A stretch of DNA of 36,427 nt from Bacteroidaceae bacterium (lineage in GTDB: Bacteria > Bacteroidota > Bacteroidia > Bacteroidales > Bacteroidaceae). The translations under genes were made by a program, and so were the position numbers. The stretch lies in assembly GCA_024398515.1 (NCBI GenBank), contig JAKSIZ010000025.1:1-36427 (forward strand), written 5' to 3'. Shown here piece after piece: positions 22,750 through 30,923 of this stretch; the stretch's first letter is position 1, and every line of letters begins with the position of its first letter. The notes beneath the pieces are model-generated. The model did no database searches. It saw nothing but the letters and a program-made list of their open reading frames with translations, and was not told the DNA's origin.

Positions 22750-23976
22750 TTACTGAATCACTACCGTTGGATTGTCGAGGTCTTCGTCGGCAAGGACGTA
22801 GAGGTAGGTTGGCTTTATGAGTGCCTTTACCGTGAACAACTGGCCTTGACCAAGCGTCAAACCTGCACTTGCCAACAGATCACTAATCTTTATCAGGTTT
22901 GTTGCCGTTGCGTTTTGTCGCGTCGGCACATCTGACTTATGCGTATATACATCGTATGTGAACTTTATCTGTACATTCTGCGATGAGAGTTCACCTGCAG
23001 GAGCAAAGTATCCTGGTATTGACATTGGCGCTGCACCTACCTTTGGCAATTCTTCACCAGCAGTGCTTTCATATACTACATCGGTAACTTGACCAGGCGA
23101 ACCTGACTCCGAGAAAGTGGTTGATGAGATGCCATAAGAACCAAGATTTACTGTAATGTCGAATGTCGTAGGCGTGTTGTTGATCGTAAACTCTACTTTC
23201 CTGAGTTTTATCTTGCGAAGATCGCTATATTTCGTATCAACAGAAAGTTCCAAGTTCACACAGGAATACAAGTGGTCGAGCCATACATAGATGAAGTTGT
23301 CACTCTTCTTTGCGAGGTATCTGAAATTGCCTACACCGGTTGCACTTTGAATAGTAGTCTCCATGGTAGTTATGTTATCCTTATCCTCGACATTACTTTT
23401 CAGTACTCCTACCACTGCACACACGTCGGTACCTGTAACGGTTTTCACATTGTTCAACTTTAATATCGCTCCATTGCTGTATGAAGATCCGTTTGGTGCA
23501 ACTGATGCGTCCCATGTGGTATTGTTTGCCGACATGAAGCCATATATATTGTATGTTGTATTGTCCTGCACAGGGGTGTTAAGTCCTTCCCATTCTCCGA
23601 TAATATGACCACCTTCTCGCTTATATGTGCCATCAGGATTCTTTTCTACCGTATATTGGAAATATGCCGGATTGGCTTTAAACGATGCACTGACGTTGCC
23701 GTCCAACACGAACACACCAATCTTCGGGTTGTTCTCAAGCGACATTGGGTACAGGTCTTCGTAGAAACCCCACACTGATGTAGGCCCTTCTTCCGAAGCA
23801 AAGGCACGTGTCATTATGTGCATACCGCTGTTGGTGCCTATCACTGGCACGAGGTTGTCATAATCTTTTCCGTTGCCATTATTGTCATCGTCTGCCGTAC
23901 ATCCTACGAACGACATCACTGACGCAGCCACTATAATCGCTGCCAACTTTCCGTATATTGTATTTCTTTTCATCAT
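22750..23976 (-). CDS. Fimbrillin-family lipoprotein (second of pair)
   Basis: A 408-residue exported protein. From the ATG at 23976 it has a lipoprotein signal peptide ending in the lipobox F-V-G-C26, then an acidic, asparagine-rich linker. The body shows fimbrillin features: an early 'MTRAF' region, a central beta-rich domain, and a C-terminus VKALIKPTYLYVLADEDLDNP that is characteristic of Bacteroidales fimbrillin (FimA/Mfa-type) proteins. The frame opens 11 codons earlier but that would overlap the previous gene, so 23976 is chosen (17 bp gap). It is co-transcribed with the fimbrillin-like gene upstream. Major-stalk versus tip or anchor role cannot be decided from sequence. Confidence 0.8.
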   Translation of the reverse strand: MMKRNTIYGKLAAIIVAASVMSFVGCTADDDNNGNGKDYDNLVPVIGTNSGMHIMTRAFASEEGPTSVWGFYEDLYPMSLENNPKIGVFVLDGNVSASFKANPAYFQYTVEKNPDGTYKREGGHIIGEWEGLNTPVQDNTTYNIYGFMSANNTTWDASVAPNGSSYSNGAILKLNNVKTVTGTDVCAVVGVLKSNVEDKDNITTMETTIQSATGVGNFRYLAKKSDNFIYVWLDHLYSCVNLELSVDTKYSDLRKIKLRKVEFTINNTPTTFDITVNLGSYGISSTTFSESGSPGQVTDVVYESTAGEELPKVGAAPMSIPGYFAPAGELSSQNVQIKFTYDVYTHKSDVPTRQNATATNLIKISDLLASAGLTLGQGQLFTVKALIKPTYLYVLADEDLDNPTVVIQ

Positions 23977-23993
23977 TGTGAACTTTTTTCTCT

Positions 23994-25151
23994 TTACCAA
24001 TTGTACCATTTTGTTTCGGCGCTACCTATTTCCTCCCAGTTTTTGATACCAACCTTTATGACGTCAACGCGGTCAACGCCTTCACGTGTCAGGCGGAACA
24101 GGTAGATATAGTGAATGCCCATCTCCCACTTCGTATATTCTGCAGGCACGCGGCACGTTTGTTTTTCGCCACCGATATTTGCCGACATCTCAAACTCTCC
24201 GTGTTCTCCGTTCGGATCAGGGAAGGTCCAATAAATCGGATATGTTTCGTACGGCTTATCTGGTTCATAGAGTACTCCGACTTCCTCTTCGCCTTCGGCC
24301 GTTGTCTTTGTCTTATACATTGCGTCAAATGGCAGTCCACTTGCAAAGATAAGCGTGTGGTCTTCACGACGGGTGATTGTGTAAGATTCCCTACCTGCAT
24401 TAGTTCCATTGAACGTATAAGTGTAGTTGAGGTCAGGGTGGTCGAATATACCATACGGGCTGCTTACTGGTCCGAAGTGAATATCCTTGATTGCTGTCGC
24501 CTCGGCATCGACACTCGCTACGCGCGAAAAGGCTATGCTCACCTGAGAGTATGGTGGGAAGAATGTCAACTTCACATTTTCACCAGGCGTTGGCGAGCCT
24601 TTCCATACATGCGAGATATACGGAATATCCTTTCGTTGTATCTGCATATAGTCTGGAGTAGGGTCAGTTGTTGTAATAGGGTTCTTTGTCCAAAGCGTTC
24701 CATCCCGCCTTTCCTCGATAAAAGGAATACTACCACATTGATACGTTACCGAATTTTCATTTGACGACATGTATATGTAAGTACCCTTACTCGTATTGTC
24801 GCCTACGCCGGCATTATAGCCAAAGAACATGTAGTTTTGTGCGCTCAGGTCCCAGTAACGCTTGTTTTCGTAAATCCACAAAGGAGCCCAAACCGCCTCA
24901 TTGTTGAACACCGTCTGCACACCCCCCGACGCTGGTGTCTTGAAGCCATAGACATTGAATTGCGGAACGCCAATGTCGTTCAGCGTTTTCTCATCGGCAC
25001 GGGTGATTTCTTCCTTTGTCTCCATTTCAGAGGTAAATTTTATCTCGGACGGTTGCACATCCTCACCGGCTTCGTCGCCGCTGCCTGAACAGCCCACCAC
25101 AAGTAGGGCGAGCGTCATCAAACCAAATAGTTTTTTACAAATATCTTTCAT
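23994..25151 (-). CDS. Fimbrillin-family lipoprotein (first of pair)
   Basis: A 385-residue exported protein. The ATG at 25151 gives a lipoprotein signal peptide with lipobox V-V-G-C21 followed by SGSGDEAGED. The region EITRADEKTLNDIGVPQFNVYG is the usual N-terminal entry to the fimbrillin fold, and the C-terminus (VGIKNWEEIG...KWYNW) is typical of Bacteroides-type fimbrillin proteins. The frame extends 32 codons further upstream, but that part spans the promoter at 25217-25248. The first gene of a two-gene operon with the next fimbrillin-like gene. Likely a surface filament subunit or its membrane-attached base. Confidence 0.8.
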   Translation of the reverse strand: MKDICKKLFGLMTLALLVVGCSGSGDEAGEDVQPSEIKFTSEMETKEEITRADEKTLNDIGVPQFNVYGFKTPASGGVQTVFNNEAVWAPLWIYENKRYWDLSAQNYMFFGYNAGVGDNTSKGTYIYMSSNENSVTYQCGSIPFIEERRDGTLWTKNPITTTDPTPDYMQIQRKDIPYISHVWKGSPTPGENVKLTFFPPYSQVSIAFSRVASVDAEATAIKDIHFGPVSSPYGIFDHPDLNYTYTFNGTNAGRESYTITRREDHTLIFASGLPFDAMYKTKTTAEGEEEVGVLYEPDKPYETYPIYWTFPDPNGEHGEFEMSANIGGEKQTCRVPAEYTKWEMGIHYIYLFRLTREGVDRVDVIKVGIKNWEEIGSAETKWYNW

Positions 25152-25216
25152 CTTTCTAAATTTTTTCGCATTTATCGTTTTATTCCTGCTCGATTTATCA
25201 TAGATAAATAAGCAGA

Positions 25217-25248
25217 CAAAAGTACAAAATTTCGCACTCTTATGCAAA
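25217..25248 (-). promoter_or_regulatory. Consensus Bacteroidota promoter for the fimbrillin pair
   Basis: Minus-strand TTTG (25248-25245), 20 bp, then TACTTTTG (25224-25217): an exact match to the -33/-7 consensus TTTG-N19-21-TAnnTTTG. The predicted start near 25210 gives a leader of about 60 nt before the ATG at 25151. Confidence 0.8.
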
Positions 25249-25545
25249 GGAAACTGCCGTTTATTATATTTTTTTTAATATTATTACATGATTTATTGCA
25301 TAAATGCCCTCAATCTGCGCAAAATTGTGGTTTTTACTATTCAGATTTTATTTTTGATTTTGAAAATTGGAAAACCATAATAAAAATCCGTTATTTAATG
25401 CAGCATATTGCACTATTGTGCGTTTCATCACCACACCATATTAAAAACGCGCCCGCAGATGTGCGCACAAATTATCAACTCTTTAACGCCTGAAAATCTC
25501 AAAATTTCAGAAACTTTAACATAAAAAAGCCTGATGCCTCACCCC
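25249..25545. other. AT-rich non-coding stretch, no gene seen
   Basis: Part of a 728 bp gene-free region between the fimbrillin promoter and the oligogalacturonate lyase 3' end. It is very AT-rich, holds no credible reading frame on either strand, and shows no clear RNA fold. AT tracts upstream of the fimbrillin promoter could act as an UP-like or nucleoid-protein region. Confidence 0.5.
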
Positions 25546-25554
25546 ACCACCGTT

Positions 25555-25574
25555 CGTCGTGTTTCAACACGACG
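25555..25574. repeat. Tight 9 bp inverted repeat
   Basis: CGTCGTGTT (25555-25563) and its perfect complement AACACGACG (25566-25574) are separated by only 2 nt. As RNA this would give a stem of about 8 pairs with a tetraloop. It lies 59 bp before palindrome array 2. No U-run follows on either strand, so it is not a standard terminator. Confidence 0.65.
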
Positions 25575-25633
25575 CAACCCCATCCTCACCCCCTCCGCAA
25601 GCATCACAAGACACAAACGAAAGACTTGCCGAA

Positions 25634-25711
25634 AAGTTGTACGACTTTCAACTAAAAGTTGTACAACTTTCACACGAAAGTCGTACAACTTTTTATCGAC
25701 TTAAAAGCTCA
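25634..25711. repeat. Triple-palindrome array 2 (core AAAGTTGTACAACTTT)
   Basis: Three 16 bp dyads at 25634-25649, 25656-25671 and 25678-25693, with 6 bp spacers and an exact 22 bp pitch. The middle copy is a perfect palindrome. Copy 1 (AAAGTTGTACGACTTT) and copy 3 (AAAGTCGTACAACTTT) each carry one change, and are perfect reverse complements of each other, so the symmetry of the whole array is kept. The tail CTTAAAAGCTC (25701-25711) starts 7 bp after the last dyad and matches the tails of arrays 1 and 3 at 7 of 11 positions. Confidence 0.9.
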
Positions 25712-25745
25712 GGAAAAACGACGAAAAAGTATGCTTTCCGACACG

Positions 25746-25797
25746 AAAACGCACGACTTCGCCAACCATATCCGTCGGGCTGACAAAAGCCGTGCGT
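25746..25797 (-). terminator. Possible terminator of the oligogalacturonate lyase gene
   Basis: Arms ACGCACGACTT (25749-25759) and AAGCCGTGCGT (25787-25797) pair over 11 positions with one G-U wobble and a 27 nt loop. On the minus strand a short run of four T residues ends the stem. The long loop and short T-run make this a weak call. Confidence 0.4.
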
Positions 25798-25879
25798 CAT
25801 GTTAACTTTCGCTAACAATCAAAACAATTTTTAAGCATTGTTAATTTAACAGTTCTTTTAACTATAATTAACTAAATAT

Positions 25880-27094
25880 CTAATCTTCCACCTCAACGGC
25901 AAAGACCTGAACGTCGCGGGCGGAACGGGCGTTGAAGAAGATACGGTCGCCACGATGGCTGTAGATAGGGTGCGGATGTGCATCCTGCCCAAGCCAGTCG
26001 CTGCTGTGCTTGCACAGTGGTATCCACTGCAACCTGCCGCCATCCCAGTCGGGCACAACACGCGAGATGTATTCGCCATCCTTTTTATGTGGGTCAGGAC
26101 CATTGTCGGTGCTGTTGTTCCACACCTTCTTCACCTCGTCAGGGAACTTGAAATATCCGTCGCAGCATAGGTTCTGCTGATGATCCATAGTGAAGTGCCC
26201 GTATGCGTCATAGTCCTTCGGCAGGGCTATCTCCTGGCGTATTCCGGTGCGCATATCGTAGCGGCCAACCATAGCCAAGCCTCCAGCATAGCCACCATGA
26301 TAGATGATGATCTGACCGTCGTCGCTCCACATCTCATGGCACACCCAATCCTCTGCGCCTTCCTTGCGGATGTTGTAGTATTCATCTTTCGAGTGGTCAT
26401 ATACCCAGATGCGTCGGATGCCACAATCAAACGACGACCATTCGTGATTGTACATTATCATTTCGGGGTTCACAGGGTTAAACTGCACGTGAGTAATCCA
26501 GCAGAGTGGAATAGTCTTTTCGTAGAGCAGCGCACCTGTTTGCGTGTCATAGACGCAGAGATAACTATTGAGCCGCTCCTCCTGAACACGGCCGTCGATG
26601 TTGTAGATAGGTCGTCTGTCGAGTCCTGAGCCCTCAGTTTCGGGGTCGTAATCGAGGCTTCGGGCATCGGTCATCGGTACACAAAGCAACTTTCCATCCT
26701 CACTTACATGAGTGAAAGCCGTCACTCTGTCCTGCGGCACGCGATTAAGCACCACCGGCTTGGCGTCAAGTCCCACGCGACAAATGTTGTCGTCTTGTAT
26801 GTAATAGATTATATCGCGGTGAGTATCAAGGCAAACTGAAGCCTTGCCAAGCCCTCGATGCGGCTGACAATCAAAATAGACATAGCTCTTGAGAATGCCG
26901 TTCTCATTGTCTGTCAACAGTCGTTCCTCGCCCGTAAGAAGGTCGTGGACATAGACATTAGGCGAGCCGTTGCGGTCGGAAATAAGATATAAACGGCGGT
27001 CATCGCTGCTGAGCGACGAACAAGTGAAGTACAATAATTGCGTGTCGAAGTGCTCTCCCACCCTGGCACCAGATATAAGTTTACGCTCTTTCAT
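25880..27094 (-). CDS. ogl: Oligogalacturonate lyase, PL22 family
   Basis: A 404-residue beta-propeller enzyme expected to cleave digalacturonate and short unsaturated oligogalacturonates by beta-elimination in the cytoplasm, a late step of pectin breakdown. The family's metal site is present in register: H300 (YGHFT), Q370, H373 and H375 (QDAHPHP), and the catalytic Arg-His pair fits R228 (GIRRIW) and H253 (CHEMWS). The frame runs 26 codons further upstream, but that segment covers the promoter, so MKERKLISGA at 27094 is chosen. No signal peptide. It stands alone here with no other pectin genes, divergent from glsA. Confidence 0.88.
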   Translation of the reverse strand: MKERKLISGARVGEHFDTQLLYFTCSSLSSDDRRLYLISDRNGSPNVYVHDLLTGEERLLTDNENGILKSYVYFDCQPHRGLGKASVCLDTHRDIIYYIQDDNICRVGLDAKPVVLNRVPQDRVTAFTHVSEDGKLLCVPMTDARSLDYDPETEGSGLDRRPIYNIDGRVQEERLNSYLCVYDTQTGALLYEKTIPLCWITHVQFNPVNPEMIMYNHEWSSFDCGIRRIWVYDHSKDEYYNIRKEGAEDWVCHEMWSDDGQIIIYHGGYAGGLAMVGRYDMRTGIRQEIALPKDYDAYGHFTMDHQQNLCCDGYFKFPDEVKKVWNNSTDNGPDPHKKDGEYISRVVPDWDGGRLQWIPLCKHSSDWLGQDAHPHPIYSHRGDRIFFNARSARDVQVFAVEVED

Positions 27095-27121
27095 ACTCAA
27101 AAAAATATAGTAAATACTGCG

Positions 27122-27129
27122 CAAAGGTA
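27122..27129 (-). promoter_or_regulatory. -7 promoter element for the oligogalacturonate lyase gene
   Basis: Minus-strand TACCTTTG matches TAnnTTTG and lies 28 bp before the chosen ATG. No TTTG is found at the proper -33 distance, so the promoter may need an activator. Confidence 0.5.
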
Positions 27130-27156
27130 ATAAAAAGTTTTGAAAAGTAAAAAAAT

Positions 27157-27176
27157 TTGCACAAAATTGCACAAAT
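27157..27176. repeat. 10 bp tandem direct repeat between divergent promoters
   Basis: TTGCACAAAA (27157-27166) followed at once by TTGCACAAAT (27167-27176). The two copies are one helical turn apart and lie between the -7 elements of the leftward lyase gene and the rightward glsA gene, where a regulator could bind. Confidence 0.5.
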
Positions 27177-27191
27177 TACAAAATAATGTGC

Positions 27192-27199
27192 TACATTTG
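27192..27199 (+). promoter_or_regulatory. -7 promoter element for glsA
   Basis: TACATTTG matches TAnnTTTG. A near-consensus -33 (ATTG at 27166-27169) lies 22 bp upstream. The predicted transcript start near 27206 leaves only a few bases before the ATG at 27211, so the second ATG at 27217 is also possible. Confidence 0.5.
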
Positions 27200-27210
27200 C
27201 ATTTTGTTAT

Positions 27211-28035
27211 ATGGAAATGCAGAAAACAGTAGATATTGACAGGATTTTGGCTGCAAAAGCTGGCAACAATGCAAGATTTGTACCAAAGTTTCTCGTGAAT
27301 TGGCTTAAGCGCATCGTTCACGAGGACGAAATCAATGCCTATCTTTGGGAAAGCAGAAACCTCACCGGCACGGAATGGTTGACAGATTGTGTGCGTTATC
27401 TTGACTTGACTCTCGACGTGAAGGGCATCGAAAACCTTCCGCCAAAGGATGATGGAAGGCTATACACATTCGTAAGCAACCATCCTCTTGGCGGTCCTGA
27501 CGGCGTATCATTAGGGTCGGTAATAGGCAAACAATACGACGGGAACTTCCGTTATCTCGTTAATGATTTGCTGATGAACCTGCCAGGTTTGGCTCCGCTT
27601 TCGATTCCTATCAACAAGACAGGCAGTCAAAGCAGGCAGTTTCCTGCGATAGTCGAGGCTGGATTCAAGAGTGATCATCACATCCTGATGTATCCTGCTG
27701 GGCTCTGTTCACGCAAGCAAAAGGACGGAACAATAAAGGATTTGCCGTGGACAAAGACCTTCATCGTGAAAAGTGTGCAGTCACAACGCGATGTTGTACC
27801 TATTCGTTTCGACGGAAGAAACTCTGATTTCTTCTACAATCTTGCGAACTGGTGCAAGAAACTTCACATCAAGTTCAACATTGCAATGCTTTTCCTCGTC
27901 GATGAGATGTACAAGAATACTCACAAGACATACCATATAAGAATTGGGAAGCCTATACCTTGGCAGACTTTTGACAAGTCAAAGACGCCGCAGGAATGGG
28001 CACAATGGGTTAGAGAACAAGTTTATTCCTTATAA
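27211..28035 (+). CDS. glsA: PlsC-like O-acyltransferase, GlsA type (amino-acid lipid synthesis)
   Basis: A 274-residue lysophospholipid-acyltransferase-fold protein. The catalytic motif is VSN-H91-PLGGP-D97, an HX5D spacing instead of the usual HX4D, followed by INKTGSQSRQF and MYPAGLCSRKQ, which are the substrate-phosphate and acyl-acceptor blocks. In Bacteroides and flavobacteria, this type of enzyme adds the second fatty acid, on the hydroxyl of the first acyl chain, to make glycine or ornithine lipids. The GNAT-type N-acyltransferase for the first step follows after 12 bp on the same strand. Acceptor identity (glycine rather than ornithine) rests on the taxonomic guess. The protein is probably a peripheral inner-membrane enzyme. 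Confidence 0.8.
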   Translation: MEMQKTVDIDRILAAKAGNNARFVPKFLVNWLKRIVHEDEINAYLWESRNLTGTEWLTDCVRYLDLTLDVKGIENLPPKDDGRLYTFVSNHPLGGPDGVSLGSVIGKQYDGNFRYLVNDLLMNLPGLAPLSIPINKTGSQSRQFPAIVEAGFKSDHHILMYPAGLCSRKQKDGTIKDLPWTKTFIVKSVQSQRDVVPIRFDGRNSDFFYNLANWCKKLHIKFNIAMLFLVDEMYKNTHKTYHIRIGKPIPWQTFDKSKTPQEWAQWVREQVYSL

Positions 28036-28047
28036 TAATATATAAGA

Positions 28048-29034
28048 ATGGAAGAAAAGATTATTGCTCCGATAGCGAAAGAGGTACTTAAGTCGGAACT
28101 TACAGAAGACAAGCGTCTGCGAATGACAAACAAGAGTAGCAACGAGATTTACATTGTCACGCAGCACGATTCACCGAACACTTTGCTCGAAATAGGGCGT
28201 CAACGCGAGATAGCATTCCGTGCAGCAGGTGGCGGCACAGGCAAGGCTTACGACCTTGATGAGTTTGACACGTGCGACAACTGCTATAAACAACTCATTG
28301 TCTGGAACCCAGAACAAGAGGAGATTATCGGTGGTTACAGGTATATCGTGGGTAAAGACGTGCAGTTTGACGCAAAGGGACAGCCTATTCTTGCGACGAG
28401 CCACATGTTCCACTTCTCTGATAAATTCATAAAGGAATACTTGCCTCACACGATTGAACTGGGCCGCTCATACGTTTCTCTCGAATATCAGAACACCCGC
28501 AGCAACCCGAAGTCGCTGTTTGCACTCGACAACCTTTGGGACGGACTCGGTGCCTTGATGGTAATCTTCCCTGAATGCCGCTATTTCTTTGGTAAGATGA
28601 CGATGTATCCTTCGTTCCTCACTCGCGGTCGTGACATGATACTTTACTTCCTGAAGAAGCATTTCGATGACAAGGAGAACCTTGTAATCCCTACAAAGCC
28701 ACTGAAGCTTGAGACGCCAGAAGAGGAACTTTCGGTGCTATTCTCCGAAGAAGATTTCAGAAAAGACTATAGAATTCTCAATCGTGAAGTGCGCATGTTG
28801 GGGTTGAACATACCTCCACTTGTTAATGCTTACATGAACCTGAGCCCAACGATGAAGCTCTTCGGCACGGCAATAAACTATGGTTTCGGCGATGTTGAGG
28901 AGACAGGAATACTGATTGCTGTAGATGAAATCCTTGAGGAAAAGCGTGTCCGCCACATGGAATCATTCGCACGTCAGCATCCGGAATACGTGAAAGTAAC
29001 GTCAGGTGCCAATAAAGTCTTTTACGAAGAGTAA
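28048..29034 (+). CDS. glsB: GNAT/hemolysin-like N-acyltransferase, GlsB type
   Basis: A 328-residue protein of the OlsB/hemolysin-like acyltransferase group. The central segment EIIGGYRYIVG, followed by TIELGRSYVSLEY, is the acyl-carrier-protein-dependent N-acyltransferase core. The tail contains PPLVNAYMNLSPTMKLFGTAINYGFG, the conserved end of this family. It is predicted to attach a 3-hydroxy fatty acid to the amino group of glycine (or a related amino acid), after which the adjacent GlsA-type enzyme adds a second acyl chain. The order here is O-acyltransferase first. It converges with a lipoprotein gene after only 15 bp and no terminator hairpin is visible between them. Confidence 0.82.
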   Translation: MEEKIIAPIAKEVLKSELTEDKRLRMTNKSSNEIYIVTQHDSPNTLLEIGRQREIAFRAAGGGTGKAYDLDEFDTCDNCYKQLIVWNPEQEEIIGGYRYIVGKDVQFDAKGQPILATSHMFHFSDKFIKEYLPHTIELGRSYVSLEYQNTRSNPKSLFALDNLWDGLGALMVIFPECRYFFGKMTMYPSFLTRGRDMILYFLKKHFDDKENLVIPTKPLKLETPEEELSVLFSEEDFRKDYRILNREVRMLGLNIPPLVNAYMNLSPTMKLFGTAINYGFGDVEETGILIAVDEILEEKRVRHMESFARQHPEYVKVTSGANKVFYEE

Positions 29035-29049
29035 AGAAATTCGCTTTGT

Positions 29050-29634
29050 CTATCTTCTTGTGACGGTCAATAATCCAAATTGATCAGTGCATTCAGCATG
29101 ATATTCCCACAATCTTTCGCCGCCTTCGGAGGAGGATACTCTGCCTTGCATGTTCAGGTTATAGTGTCGTCCGCACTTATCACACTTAACTTCTGTCGAG
29201 TTACTTGTCCATGTCAGAGGTCGATTAGGCGTATAAGCCCCCACATTTGCATAGCAGTTTCGGCACTGGGCATCGTATGCCACATACCGTCCGTTCATTG
29301 TGTCGTAGCCAACTATTATGCCATTGTTCGCTCCGAGTTCGTAGTTGGCATAGTTTTCTATCTCTGTAGTTATCGGAACTTCCTCGCTTTTCTTCCCGTC
29401 GCTTGTGGATAAAACAACATAGTTCACGCCTCCCGACGTCTTCTTGCTTATCTTTACAAACACATTACTATAAGGAGTAAGTGCCGCTGTCATCAGTTCG
29501 TTTAGGTGAATCTTGTTGTCAAAACGGAAAAAGCATCTGTAAGGCGAGTTGTATTCAAACTCTCCCGAACATGCCGTCAACAGAACAATTGCCGCAAGTA
29601 CAATGCTTTTGCGCATAAAATCATTCATTCTCAT
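29050..29634 (-). CDS. Lipoprotein with Rieske-like fold pattern but CxxC/CxxC cysteines
   Basis: A 194-residue exported protein with lipobox L-T-A-C22 (start could also be the internal ATG at 29616). After a beta-rich part, it has C124-R-N-C127 and, 23 residues later, C151-D-K-C154-G-R-H157-Y-N-L then GRVSSSEGG and a WEYHAE strand. The arrangement and the flanking strands look like a Rieske iron-sulphur domain, but Rieske proteins use Cys-x-His twice, while here both second ligands are cysteine. It could bind zinc or an unusual iron site, or be a structural descendant. It is the last gene of a four-gene operon after the LolC/E-like permease. The family is not one I can name. Confidence 0.75.
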   Translation of the reverse strand: MRMNDFMRKSIVLAAIVLLTACSGEFEYNSPYRCFFRFDNKIHLNELMTAALTPYSNVFVKISKKTSGGVNYVVLSTSDGKKSEEVPITTEIENYANYELGANNGIIVGYDTMNGRYVAYDAQCRNCYANVGAYTPNRPLTWTSNSTEVKCDKCGRHYNLNMQGRVSSSEGGERLWEYHAECTDQFGLLTVTRR

Positions 29635-29648
29635 AAAGAATTTTCAAG

Positions 29649-30923
29649 TCATCCGACCAGTCTTTTGCTTAGAAAACGCACTGGATACCACACGCTGAGA
29701 TAGCCAACGACAAGCACCGTGGCGAAGATAATCACTATATCCGTCGCGTGAACACTCACAGGATATGAATCGACAACAAAGTTTCCGCTGCTGCTGCCAA
29801 GCGCTATAATGCCGTAAGTCTGCTGAATCCAACAGAGCACCAGACCAATGATTATTCCAATGACAGCCCCAATAGTTGATATCAGCCTGCCTTCAAACAG
29901 GAATATGCGTGATATTAGTTTATTGTCGGCACCAAGTGAACGCAACGTCACCACGTCGTCTTTCTTGTCGATGATAAGCATCGAAAGACTGCCGATGATG
30001 TTAAAACATGCCACGAGCAATATAAAAGTGAGGAAGATATAAGCTATCAACTTCTCCACTTTCATTATCTTGAACACGTCCTCCTGCTGTTCTTCCTGTG
30101 TCAGCACATCGTATTTCTCGCCGACCACAGCCTTTATCCTTCGTTCAACCGAGGCTATTCCTGCCTCATCCTTTACCTTAATATTAAGCGACGAGAGCAT
30201 TCCCTGCTGGTCAAACAAGCGTCTGGCGAAGTCAAGAGGAACGATTACATAGTTCTTATCGTACTTTGCTTGCTTCACGCAGAACACTACTCCACTGGAG
30301 TAAAGTTGCTCTTCGTTGAAGCCTTCCGTTGGATTTGCTATGTCAAACTGCCCTTCTCTCTGCGGTGCATACACCATCAAAGGGTTCTGAAACATCGCAC
30401 TGAGTCCCAATTCTTCAGCCACACCGATGCCTGGGATGACGCATGGTTGCTTCTTATACGCCATTTCTCCCCTCTCGGCTGCCTCCATGTCGAGTTCATC
30501 TTCCCACAACTTAAACTCTCCATCGCCGTAAAGAATGCTGTCAACTCGCGTTAGTTGTTGGAACTTTTCATCTACTCCCTTCACCGAAACGACCTTCTGA
30601 TTGTCGCCATAGACGAGCAAAGCCTGGTCTTCAAGACACTCTGAAACCTCCTCAACGCCGTCTATCTTGCCTACTTTCATCAGCAGAGGATCGTCGGAAG
30701 CAACGGTTTTGCCAGTTTTTGGCACTATCTTCAGCTCCGGATCCAGCGTTGTATAGAAGCTCTTGACCATGTCGTGAAAGCCATTGAAGACGCTTAGCGT
30801 CACCACCAATGCCATTGTTGCCACGGCTACGCCAACCACACTAATGCCACTAATCCAGTTAATTGCATTGTGCGACTTCTTTGAAAGAAGGTACCGGCGT
30901 GCGATGTAGAACGATAGATTCAT
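29649..30923 (-). CDS. LolC/LolE-like ABC transporter permease
   Basis: A 424-residue inner-membrane protein with the FtsX/MacB-type layout: one membrane segment at about 22-47, a large periplasmic domain (about 48-285), then three segments near 288-315, 340-362 and 385-408. The N-terminus (SFYIARRYLLSKKSHNAINWIS) and LRSLGADNKLISRIFLFEG, the coupling helix before the third segment, are typical of LolC/LolE, which extract lipoproteins for transport to the outer membrane. No ATPase gene is present here, so a LolD partner must be elsewhere. Start overlaps the rbfA stop by 4 bp, so the two are translated together. Confidence 0.88.
   Translation of the reverse strand: MNLSFYIARRYLLSKKSHNAINWISGISVVGVAVATMALVVTLSVFNGFHDMVKSFYTTLDPELKIVPKTGKTVASDDPLLMKVGKIDGVEEVSECLEDQALLVYGDNQKVVSVKGVDEKFQQLTRVDSILYGDGEFKLWEDELDMEAAERGEMAYKKQPCVIPGIGVAEELGLSAMFQNPLMVYAPQREGQFDIANPTEGFNEEQLYSSGVVFCVKQAKYDKNYVIVPLDFARRLFDQQGMLSSLNIKVKDEAGIASVERRIKAVVGEKYDVLTQEEQQEDVFKIMKVEKLIAYIFLTFILLVACFNIIGSLSMLIIDKKDDVVTLRSLGADNKLISRIFLFEGRLISTIGAVIGIIIGLVLCWIQQTYGIIALGSSSGNFVVDSYPVSVHATDIVIIFATVLVVGYLSVWYPVRFLSKRLVG

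Noticed and set aside
25634-25693. CRISPR-like repeat array
   Set aside because: Repeats are palindromes of 16-17 bp with only 6 bp between them, three copies each, and no cas genes. CRISPR spacers are about 30 bp or more.
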